IMG/VR virus record: IMGVR_UViG_3300021405_000025 | Location: 1-42,841 of that record | DNA from: a virus | DNA length: 42,841 nt | Reading direction: 5' to 3' (one strand) | Part shown: piece after piece, positions 1 through 5,500 of the stretch | Layout of the letters: each line of letters starts with the position of its first letter | How positions within the stretch are numbered: position 1 is the first letter of the stretch | Notes under the pieces: generated by a model | Database searches by the model: none | Told to the model about the DNA's origin: nothing | What the model saw: only the letters and a program-made list of their open reading frames with translations | Program-made: the position numbers and the translations under genes

Positions 1-116
1 GTCCGAGGTAGAAATACAGGCGAAAAAGTTGGGCTCTGGCGCCCTATCTCTGGCGTTCTAAACGGCACAAAAAAAAGGGGCCATATGGCCCCTTTTTCAG
101 TCAAACGAGTGTTAGG
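1..116. other. Left-end non-coding segment
   Basis: I see no gene here. The first 60 bases carry nothing I recognise, and the right part holds the bidirectional terminator listed separately. If the molecule is circular or circularly permuted, this joins the AT-rich right end. I see no direct repeat shared between the two ends of the window. Confidence 0.5.
68..97. terminator. Bidirectional intrinsic terminator
   Basis: GGGGCC (77-82), loop ATAT, GGCCCC (87-92), flanked by eight or more A on the left and five T on the right. It therefore works as a hairpin plus U-run on both strands. It lies 20 bases beyond the stop of the minus-strand DUF932 gene and most likely ends that transcript. Confidence 0.9.
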
Positions 117-1163
117 TCAGGCAGGGATTAGCACGCGGTCGCGAAACAAGCTCGCGTCGACTAGGGGCAATAGCAGGGACATCGCCTTGCCTTTCATCGC
201 GTCGCCACTCCCAAACGTCCCACTATCGAAACGTCCCACCGTCTCGTTAGGGGCATTGCGCACGGTTCGATCATGGTCGACGTAGCGCGTCACAGCTTGA
301 AGCGCCGTCCAAACATCGTCACGCGAGCTGTTGCGCTCATGCTGGGTCCGGCGATAGGACGCCGCTAGATCGGTCGCAATGTTCTTTGTGCGGGTGGAGA
401 TATCGGCCGCTTTCGCGTCGGGCGCCACGCCTAGCAGGGTTGCAAAGAACGATTGCACGCTTTCGCGCGTCATTGCCGATTGCGCCATTGCGTCGCCTAT
501 CGCCTTAAACTCCACAAACGATTGTGCAATCTGCCCTAACTCGCGGTGCACCGCCTTGCCGTCAAACCGCGTATTGTGGCGCGTTTTGATGAGGGCTTTC
601 GCGTTCATGTGAGCCGCGCGCAACGTGTTTTGACAAACCACGCGCGTCATTGTGGCTTCGTTGCGCGTGGCTTGGCTGGCGTCAAACGATGTCGACATCA
701 AGAGCCGTGGAACGTGGCGATCGCCGGCGACATCTAAGGAACCGTTAAACCGCGCTGTGATCCATAGCCGCTCGCCGGAACCCAGAACGCCAGCCGCGTC
801 AATATGGAAACGGTCGTCGACTGTGATGTAGTTTTCAAACCACTCCCAAACGTCGACCGGCTGGACAACCTGATATCCATCGCCCGCAATGCCCAAAACG
901 TGACCATTATCTTGACGCGCAAGAAATTTCTTCTCTGTTTCAACGAAGCGGTTTTCAGGCGCGATATGATCGAAGGCGGGCGAATTGAGCGATGCAATCG
1001 CCGGAACCTTTTCGACGCGATACGTCAAACCGGCCGCGCGCAACCATTCCTCGCGCCCGGCGCCCGCGTCCAATTCCGTGCCCAAACGATGCCAGATTTC
1101 AGACCGTTCGCCAGTGAACGCGAACGAATAGACGCCGTCACGGTTTTCAATGTTGTGTGCCAT
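117..1163 (-). CDS. DUF932 / phage-plasmid-like protein (TIGR03299 type)
   Basis: The 348-residue protein opens with MAHNIENRDG, followed by SFAFTGERSEIWHRLG, the hallmark N-terminus of the DUF932 family common on phages and plasmids. The family's function is not established; it is often found near accessory and anti-defence genes. I place the start at 1163 rather than the upstream in-frame ATG because GGAAGGCAA sits about 8 bases before it, the same ribosome site used by several neighbours. The gene has its own promoter-operator (1206-1242) and leader hairpin, and ends at a strong terminator. Confidence 0.9.
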   Translation of the reverse strand: MAHNIENRDGVYSFAFTGERSEIWHRLGTELDAGAGREEWLRAAGLTYRVEKVPAIASLNSPAFDHIAPENRFVETEKKFLARQDNGHVLGIAGDGYQVVQPVDVWEWFENYITVDDRFHIDAAGVLGSGERLWITARFNGSLDVAGDRHVPRLLMSTSFDASQATRNEATMTRVVCQNTLRAAHMNAKALIKTRHNTRFDGKAVHRELGQIAQSFVEFKAIGDAMAQSAMTRESVQSFFATLLGVAPDAKAADISTRTKNIATDLAASYRRTQHERNSSRDDVWTALQAVTRYVDHDRTVRNAPNETVGRFDSGTFGSGDAMKGKAMSLLLPLVDASLFRDRVLIPA

Positions 1164-1183
1164 GGTGTTTTTGCCTTCCGAGT

Positions 1184-1205
1184 GACGGGGCAACATCGCC
1201 CCGTC
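1184..1205 (-). promoter_or_regulatory. 5' leader hairpin of the DUF932 gene
   Basis: Perfect 8-bp stem GACGGGGC/GCCCCGTC with a 6-base loop, lying at the predicted 5' end of the minus-strand mRNA and followed by CACTC and GGAAGGCAA. The genes at 1814 and 2262 have the same arrangement with different stem sequences. A role in mRNA stability or translation control is inference. Confidence 0.7.
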
Positions 1206-1242
1206 TGTCAAACCATATAGATGACACTTTGCGGCGTGTCAA
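1206..1242 (-). promoter_or_regulatory. Promoter with TGTCA-N11-TGACA operator (site 1)
   Basis: On the minus strand TTGACA (1242-1237), a 17-base spacer and TATATG (1219-1214) form a near-consensus sigma70-type promoter. The -10 box lies inside the palindrome TGTCA-N11-TGACA (1206-1226) found at ten places in this genome. Promoter strength and position suggest it drives the DUF932 gene; repression through the palindrome is inferred. Confidence 0.85.
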
Positions 1243-1281
1243 GTGCCCTGCGTTACTTTTCAGATGTCGCCACAATTAATT

Positions 1282-1566
1282 TGATGCTTTCAAAACCGCT
1301 CCATTCTTCGAACCATGCGCGCGGAATTGTTCTCACAAACGGACATGCGCACGTGAAACTCTAGCGTGGCCTTTGCGCGTTCGACGATTAGGGACAAGCT
1401 GTCACCATAAAACTTAGGCGACGCGTTCGACATGCTTTCTGTTGTCCAAGCGCCGCGTTGCCAGTGCAACGTCAATCGGTCGCCAACGCGCAAGAGCGAG
1501 ACAACGGTTTTCCACTCCTCAGACCATTGCGCAGAGCTGATGCTTTCAAAACCGCTCCATTCTTCG
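1282..1566 (-). repeat. 29-bp direct repeat pair
   Basis: Perfect 29-bp copies at 1282-1310 and 1538-1566, 256 bp apart. Both encode EEWSGFESI on the minus strand, but the 3' copy is out of frame with the annotated gene. This may be a remnant of internal duplication or of recombination between paralogous genes. Confidence 0.85.
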
Positions 1567-1814
1567 CTGTTGTACGGAATTTTGTCGGGGCCTTGCGTGT
1601 ACTCTCGCAGCCTATAGGGGCACGCAATGACGTGCGAGACATCGCGGCCGAATGGATCACGTGCGCAGACCTTGGCGCGTTTGATCGCGTCTATGTAGGA
1701 CGTTTCGCCGCTCGCATCTGGCACCTTGCGGTGAAAGAAACAGACGCTATCCGCCTTGCGCAGCGCGGCTAGATCAATCGCGGTTAGGCCGGTCGTTTGG
1801 GTTGCGTCTAACAT
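1290..1814 (-). CDS. Hypothetical protein, 3' end apparently frameshifted
   Basis: I do not recognise this 174-residue protein. Start 1814 is chosen because GAAGGCAA lies just upstream. The annotated frame ends in an unlikely Arg-rich tail (RMVRRMERF). A one-base shift near 1343 would instead continue as PFVRTIPRAWFEEWSGFESI and end at 1252. A 29-bp stretch encoding EEWSGFESI occurs twice, at 1538-1566 and 1282-1310, and only the shifted frame reads both copies alike. The gene is probably either truly frameshifted or carries a one-base sequence error; the intact version would span 1252-1814. Confidence 0.7.
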   Translation of the reverse strand: MLDATQTTGLTAIDLAALRKADSVCFFHRKVPDASGETSYIDAIKRAKVCARDPFGRDVSHVIACPYRLREYTQGPDKIPYNSEEWSGFESISSAQWSEEWKTVVSLLRVGDRLTLHWQRGAWTTESMSNASPKFYGDSLSLIVERAKATLEFHVRMSVCENNSARMVRRMERF

Positions 1815-1839
1815 TTGGATTGCCTTCACATGTGAGAGT

Positions 1840-1860
1840 GACGGGACACAATGCCCCGTC
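1840..1860 (-). promoter_or_regulatory. 5' leader hairpin of the 1814 gene
   Basis: Stem GACGGG/CCCGTC with a 9-base loop at the predicted transcript start, followed by CACTC and GAAGGCAA. It parallels the hairpins at 1184-1205 and 2292-2306. Confidence 0.6.
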
Positions 1861-1894
1861 ACATTCTATACATGACACTTTGTGAGCTTGTCAA
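1857..1894 (-). promoter_or_regulatory. Promoter with operator (site 2)
   Basis: Minus strand TTGACA (1894-1889), an 18-base spacer and TATAGA (1870-1865), with the -10 box inside CGTCA-N11-TGACA (1857-1877). It drives the gene starting at 1814. The -35 element overlaps the last codons of the upstream gene (stop at 1891). Confidence 0.8.
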
Positions 1895-2262
1895 GCGCGG
1901 CGCATAATCCGAGGCTTGGCGGGAAAGGCAATGCGAATAGACTTCAACAGCGCATGAGCCGCGCTGGCCTCCCATCCATCATGTTCGCACGATTGATAAT
2001 CGAGACAATCAATCGCGGCGTCTATTGTCTCGCCCGTCGGGTCGCAAGCCTCGTAAGTGTAAGCCTCGACATCGCCCTCGTATTGCGCCAATTCGGTCGC
2101 GTCACGCGTGGGCAGATTGTAGCGGAATGAAACGCTCGTCACGTTCTCACGCCAAAGCATCTGTCCTTTCTCGTTAGCCTCATCAATGCCGAACAATCGG
2201 GCGCGAAGCGCGCCCGCTATGAGCTGGTCAATGGTTTCCTTGTCGACGACATATGCAGACAT
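1891..2262 (-). CDS. Conserved phage hypothetical protein
   Basis: 123 residues beginning MSAYVVDKETIDQLIAGAL, an N-terminus I associate with small conserved proteins encoded near DUF932 genes on phages and plasmids. No catalytic motif is evident. It is acidic in the middle and basic at the C-terminus (KPRIMRRA). The start is supported by GGAAGGCAA at normal spacing. Its own promoter, operator and leader hairpin lie at 2292-2342. The function is unknown. Confidence 0.75.
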   Translation of the reverse strand: MSAYVVDKETIDQLIAGALRARLFGIDEANEKGQMLWRENVTSVSFRYNLPTRDATELAQYEGDVEAYTYEACDPTGETIDAAIDCLDYQSCEHDGWEASAAHALLKSIRIAFPAKPRIMRRA

Positions 2263-2291
2263 CTTGATTGCCTTCCGTTGTGTGAGTGTTA

Positions 2292-2306
2292 AGGCGCAGT
2301 GCGCCT
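2292..2306 (-). promoter_or_regulatory. 5' leader hairpin of the 2262 gene
   Basis: AGGCGC/GCGCCT stem with a 3-base loop just downstream of the promoter, followed by CACTC-type sequence and GGAAGGCAA. Third member of the leader family. Confidence 0.6.
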
Positions 2307-2342
2307 GTCAACCCATATGGATGACAGACGCGCGCTTGTCAA
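2306..2342 (-). promoter_or_regulatory. Promoter with operator (site 3)
   Basis: Minus strand TTGACA (2342-2337), 17-base spacer, CATATG (2319-2314). The -10 is centred in TGTCA-N11-TGACA (2306-2326). The -35 overlaps the stop codon of the preceding minus gene (2339-2341). It drives the gene starting at 2262. Confidence 0.8.
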
Positions 2343-2992
2343 CCCGCCTGTTTCTGCGCAGCCTTGACGCGGTCAATCTCCGCCTGCAATGCCTTGTGCA
2401 GTTCGCGCAAGCGATGCGGAGACATGTTCGCGACAATGACCGAGGCGATGATTTTCGTGCTGTCCTGCTTTAGATCGAACAGCGAGCCGTCTTTCTCCGC
2501 CTTGTGCTTCCACTTGTCGCGCTCGGCCGCGACTTGTTCCAGCTCGCGTTGGATGACATCGGCCCGGCTTTCCTTTTTCCCGGCCGTAGGGGCAACTTTG
2601 TCGACTTCCTTTTGCGCCTTGTCCCAACGGCGACGCATTGACGTTGGATGGTTGCACGCGAGACGCTGGGTTAGACCCATGTTCTCGCGGAGCCGCGTTA
2701 GATCGTCGAGATGGTCGACCGCCCACATGGCGTGAACGCGCGTCGCCTTGTCGATATCGCCGATCCACGAATAGACCGCCATCCATTCCGAGAACGCTTT
2801 GATGTAGCGCGCCCCGACGGGTTCGTTTGTTCCGGCGCGGGACATCGCCTTGTTGCGGCCGATGTTGAGGAACGTCCCGATCTTGAGCCAATCGTCCCAC
2901 GATTGACCGCGCTTGAGCCTGTCGGCGGCGTCGGCCGCCTCTTGCGCTCGCGCCTCCTCAAAGGCGCTATCGAACTCCTGTTCGTCACTCAT
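2339..2992 (-). CDS. Hypothetical phage protein with C-terminal coiled coil
   Basis: 217 residues. The N-terminal half has the pattern W-DDWLKIGTFLNIGRNKAM, seen in conserved phage/plasmid proteins that resemble KfrA/DUF3102-type DNA-associated proteins. The C-terminal half is rich in heptad-like charged residues (about residues 145-215) and is probably a coiled coil. A DNA-binding or regulatory role is possible but unproven. Start 2992 is supported by GGAAGGCAA. Its promoter is probably at site 4 (3076-3096), giving an untranslated leader of about 80 bases. Confidence 0.75.
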   Translation of the reverse strand: MSDEQEFDSAFEEARAQEAADAADRLKRGQSWDDWLKIGTFLNIGRNKAMSRAGTNEPVGARYIKAFSEWMAVYSWIGDIDKATRVHAMWAVDHLDDLTRLRENMGLTQRLACNHPTSMRRRWDKAQKEVDKVAPTAGKKESRADVIQRELEQVAAERDKWKHKAEKDGSLFDLKQDSTKIIASVIVANMSPHRLRELHKALQAEIDRVKAAQKQAG

Positions 2993-3075
2993 TTGGGTTT
3001 TTGCCTTCCGTTTAGAGCCGTGAGGACCGCCGTGGCGATCCCCACTGATATGCGACTATCACACATCGGTTAGAC

Positions 3076-3096
3076 AGTCAACCCTATCGTTTTACA
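3076..3096 (-). promoter_or_regulatory. Operator-like palindrome, site 4
   Basis: AGTCA-N11-TTACA (two mismatches to TGTCA-N11-TGACA), preceded on the plus strand by GGTTAGAC, an extension shared with four other sites. It lies in an AT-rich stretch (3070-3120) upstream of the minus gene starting at 2992. No clear -35 element is seen. Confidence 0.55.
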
Positions 3097-3121
3097 CATA
3101 TTATACAAAAAAAATATGTGC

Positions 3122-3403
3122 TTAATCCACAGTCCAGACGTGTATTGAAATGGTGACGCCGCGCGTTGTGATCCCGTCATCGCTGCGGCGCTGTTCGCCA
3201 ATCGCGGCGCGATACCAGCCGGGCGCAGCTTGCGGCGAGAGAAAACCAACTTCGCCCGCGTCCTCATAACGGCGAGCCGCTGCGATTGACGCCACCTTGC
3301 GCGCCGCCTCGATGGGCGTCCCGGCCTCAATGGGCACCGTGCAAAAACGATCATCGTCGGCCGGTCGCGCCGAGTGATGCACTACGTCCGCTGCATATCT
3401 CAT
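3122..3403 (-). CDS. Conserved phage hypothetical protein
   Basis: 93 residues, MRYAADVVHH to the C-terminal ISIHVWTVD. The middle motif EAARKVASIAAARRYEDAGEVGF resembles small proteins seen in alphaproteobacterial phages. No function is known. The longer upstream reading frame is discarded: ATG 3403 has GGGAAGGCAACC directly in front, and the upstream part overlaps a better gene on the other strand. It is divergent from the 3545 gene, with site 5 between them. Confidence 0.75.
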   Translation of the reverse strand: MRYAADVVHHSARPADDDRFCTVPIEAGTPIEAARKVASIAAARRYEDAGEVGFLSPQAAPGWYRAAIGEQRRSDDGITTRGVTISIHVWTVD

Positions 3404-3463
3404 GGTTGCCTTCCCTCTCACTAGGACGCCGTGACGAAGGGCGATCATCAACCGTTCATGTGG

Positions 3464-3484
3464 CGTCATGTGATAGCCTTGACA
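3464..3484. promoter_or_regulatory. Operator-like palindrome, site 5 (divergent region)
   Basis: CGTCA-N11-TGACA about 60 bases from the starts of both divergent genes (3403 minus, 3545 plus). On the plus strand it continues as CACATATC, like sites 7-9. Placement suggests it controls one or both genes. Confidence 0.65.
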
Positions 3485-3544
3485 CATATCCGGAAAGAGC
3501 GCAAGTGTGTGAGTGTCGCTGATCTGCGAACGAAAGGAAGGCAA

Positions 3545-3790
3545 ATGCCGCACGTACACAGCATGACAATCTTCGATGTCGACCGAATTGAAATCAAATT
3601 CGTGCCTGAGCTGAATAGCTACTCGATCAAGCTGATTGAGGGCGATGAGAACGAAACGACCGTCATAAGCATCTGGCGCACGGCCAACGGCGGCAAGCGC
3701 CCGGAGCTGATCGTCGACGGATGGAACGCCGCGCAATTGGAGGAGAGCAACGATGCGATCGAACCACACAATGAGGAAAGCGACCGATAA
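3545..3790 (+). CDS. Small hypothetical protein
   Basis: 81 residues (MPHVHSMTIFDVDRIEIKFV...). Alternating hydrophobic and charged residues in the first 45 positions suggest a small beta-sheet domain, followed by an acidic tail. Start 3545 is set by AAAGGAAGGCAA immediately upstream. It overlaps the next gene by 38 bases. Function unknown; it may be early or regulatory, since a winged-helix gene follows. Confidence 0.75.
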   Translation: MPHVHSMTIFDVDRIEIKFVPELNSYSIKLIEGDENETTVISIWRTANGGKRPELIVDGWNAAQLEESNDAIEPHNEESDR

Positions 3791-4193
3791 CCCGCGACGG
3801 AATGAGGAACAAACCGCCGTCATCCATTCGATGCTGGCGGGCCTCGATCCGTTCTTTCGCCTGCGGCCGACAATCCCCGCGCGTTGCGTTCAAGCGTTCT
3901 TTCTCGTGGCTGAGAAGGAAGATTTGTCCATCACCGAATACGCCAAGCGGGGCGGACTGTCGGCGACCACGATGTCGCGCAACCTGATCGACATGGGCGA
4001 GCGCGATCGCAACCACGAGGAAGGCGCGGGCCTCGTGGAAAGCCACGCGAACATCATGAACCGGCGCGAAAGCCTCTACCGGCTGACACCCAAGGGGCGA
4101 GCGTTGCTCGCCGCCATCACCCGCGCGCTCAACCCGGAAGTGACGAGCCCGGAAAAGCGCATCGCCCGCATGGCGAAACGAGAGGCGAAATGA
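3753..4193 (+). CDS. MarR-like winged-helix regulator
   Basis: 146 residues. Residues 40-120 read as a winged helix-turn-helix: RCVQAFFLVAEKEDLSITEY, then AKRGGLSATTMSRNLIDMGE (recognition helix), then a wing ending YRLTPKGRALL, a typical MarR-family ending. It is probably a DNA-binding transcription regulator of phage genes and a candidate ligand for the TGTCA-N11-TGACA sites. It overlaps the preceding gene and couples to the next through ATGA. Confidence 0.8.
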   Translation: MRSNHTMRKATDNPRRNEEQTAVIHSMLAGLDPFFRLRPTIPARCVQAFFLVAEKEDLSITEYAKRGGLSATTMSRNLIDMGERDRNHEEGAGLVESHANIMNRRESLYRLTPKGRALLAAITRALNPEVTSPEKRIARMAKREAK

Positions 4194-4510
4194 CCTATCC
4201 GACCGTCCTCATTCTCGACATGCGCTACTCGGACCCGAACTTCGTCGGCTTCATTCCGACGTTCCTCGACGACAGCGACCCGCGCCCGGCGAAAGAGCAA
4301 TTTGCCGAGCGGTACGTGTACGGCGGCTGGCGACCGCAAGACGGCTTCACCAACATCAAGGGCTCGCCGACCCTGCACTATCCCGGCGATCCGCCGCTCA
4401 AGCCGATCGCCTGCATGAGGCTGCGCGAAGAAATGATCTTCGTCTACCTGCACGGCTACGTCTCGATTTTCCAACCGGACGGCTCGTTTGAAGCCTGCCG
4501 GATGGATTGA
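4190..4510 (+). CDS. Hypothetical protein
   Basis: 106 residues starting MTYPTVLILDMRYSDPNFVGF. It is rich in aromatic residues and proline, soluble, and has no motif I recognise. The start overlaps the stop of the winged-helix gene (ATGA), so it is probably translationally coupled, with GAGAGGCGAA as ribosome site. Confidence 0.7.
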   Translation: MTYPTVLILDMRYSDPNFVGFIPTFLDDSDPRPAKEQFAERYVYGGWRPQDGFTNIKGSPTLHYPGDPPLKPIACMRLREEMIFVYLHGYVSIFQPDGSFEACRMD

Positions 4511-4512
4511 AA

Positions 4513-4791
4513 AGCTCCACAACGGAGAGAAGGAAGGTAAGTCAAATGGATACAGTTACCGAAAGCGAAATGAGCACCGCGACCCTCGAAGTGTTGTCCG
4601 ACGCCGACCACAAGGTCGTCATCATGCAAGACGGCGACGGTTGCTGCCATGTGTGGGCGCCCGAGTTCGCCCGCTCGCTGGGCATGGCGTTGATCCGCCG
4701 CGCTGATATGGCGGAGGGACTACCGCCGCGCGCGACGCTCACACTCATCCCCAAGACCGCGTAAACAGCTCCACAACGGAGAGAAGGAAGG
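4513..4791 (+). repeat. Duplicated 25-bp intergenic leader
   Basis: The same 25 bases, starting AGCTCCACAACGGAGAG and ending in the ribosome site AAGGAAGG, occur at 4513-4537 and 4767-4791, each directly before a small gene (4546 and 4797). This indicates duplication or cassette-like insertion of the leader and ribosome-site unit. Confidence 0.9.
4546..4764 (+). CDS. Small hypothetical protein
   Basis: 72 residues, MDTVTESEMSTATLEVLSDA, then HKVVIMQDGDGCCHVWAPEF. I do not recognise a family. The ATG at 4546 follows AGAAGGAAGGTAA at good spacing, so the upstream in-frame ATG is not used. Its leader is a copy of the one before the next gene. Confidence 0.7.
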   Translation: MDTVTESEMSTATLEVLSDADHKVVIMQDGDGCCHVWAPEFARSLGMALIRRADMAEGLPPRATLTLIPKTA

Positions 4792-4796
4792 CAAAA

Positions 4797-4925
4797 ATGC
4801 GTAAATTGATCCTACTGGCTATCCTCGCAGCGGTCGCGCTCGCGAGCCCGGCGTTCGCCGGTCAGCACTGCCGCCAATGGTGCGACGCCAACGGCAGCGG
4901 ACGTTGCGACATCTACTGCGACTGA
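4797..4925 (+). CDS. Small secreted peptide with four cysteines
   Basis: 42 residues. MRKLILLAILAAVALASPAFA is a textbook Sec signal peptide with an AFA cleavage site. The predicted mature peptide is 21 residues beginning GQHC, with two C-x3-C pairs (CRQWC and CDIYC) separated by an NGSG turn, likely forming two disulfides in the periplasm or outside the cell. The gene has an excellent ribosome site (GAAGGAAGGCAAAA) and is followed by a hairpin. The role is unknown; inhibitor, toxin-like or superinfection-related activity are possibilities only. Confidence 0.75.
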   Translation: MRKLILLAILAAVALASPAFAGQHCRQWCDANGSGRCDIYCD

Positions 4926-4928
4926 CAT

Positions 4929-4962
4929 AAAAAAAACGCCGCCGGGTGGGGAACCCGGCGGC
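4929..4962 (-). terminator. Strong hairpin, terminator in the minus direction
   Basis: 10-bp stem GCCGCCGGGT/ACCCGGCGGC (4938-4947 with 4953-4962). An A8 run is on its left, so on the minus strand the hairpin is followed by U8. No minus-strand gene lies just to its right, so it would stop antisense transcription coming from the late region. On the plus strand it lacks a U-tail but could still mark the end of the 3545-4925 operon. Confidence 0.75.
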
Positions 4963-5039
4963 TACCTGACTTAGCGGAAGCTGCTACCATCCCCCGTGAC
5001 GAGACGGCTGCAACCCATTGTTAACACGGGTTACGTACG

Positions 5040-5273
5040 ATGGACAATCCCGAGCTGATCGACGCCGTGCTTGAAGTGGCCGACGAGCTGGCCGCGCTCC
5101 GCCAGCGCGCCTTTCCGCCCAAGCCGCGCATCGTCGAAAGCGGCGAGCCCGGCTACCCGTGGGCGCCCGGAACCCAAGAGCAGGGCTTCCTTGGAAGCCG
5201 CTGGAACAGGCGCGACGGAAATGTGTATGGTCTCGTCGCTGCACCATCCGTCATCCATAGGAGGCGACGATAG
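5040..5273 (+). CDS. Small hypothetical protein, first late-region gene
   Basis: 77 residues; helical N-terminus (MDNPELIDAVLEVADELAAL) and a Pro/Gly-rich remainder. No strong ribosome site precedes ATG 5040. It overlaps the next gene by 4 bases. Its position upstream of the large terminase is where a small terminase subunit is often found, but no DNA-binding motif is visible, so that role is unproven. Confidence 0.6.
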   Translation: MDNPELIDAVLEVADELAALRQRAFPPKPRIVESGEPGYPWAPGTQEQGFLGSRWNRRDGNVYGLVAAPSVIHRRRR

Positions 5274-5500
5274 CCAAGAAGCCCAACCAAGCCGAGCTGG
5301 ACGCCGTCAACGGAGCCGCGCTCGATCCGATCATTGATGCCCTCTTGGAGCATTTGCCCGCGCCCGGCGACTACTTCCCGGCCGAGGAGCGCAAGAAGTG
5401 GCTGCAAATGATTGAGCTGGCGTTCGACCTGATTTACGACGACCAGCCGAACGAAAGCACCGCCGAGCCGAACGATCCCGCCAAGCTGCATGGTCACTAA
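5270..5500 (+). CDS. Small hypothetical protein with apparent ATA start
   Basis: 76 residues reading (I)AKKPNQAELDAVNG and ending in a Glu/Pro-rich tail. The frame is open, has strong late-gene codon bias and overlaps terminase by 11 bases. GGAGG sits five bases before ATA GCC AAG; no ATG, GTG or TTG is available near the ribosome site. Either ATA is used as a rare start or an ATG has mutated or been misread. It could be a small terminase-associated protein; the function is unknown. Confidence 0.65.
   Translation: MAKKPNQAELDAVNGAALDPIIDALLEHLPAPGDYFPAEERKKWLQMIELAFDLIYDDQPNESTAEPNDPAKLHGH

Noticed and set aside
1350-1359. CACGTGAAAC, a half parS site
   Set aside because: Only one half matches; the left half is ATGCG-like, so ParB binding is not supported.
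3122-3823. 233-codon minus-strand frame
   Set aside because: Its first 140 codons lie opposite two better plus-strand genes; the ribosome site is at 3403, so only the 93-residue form is called.
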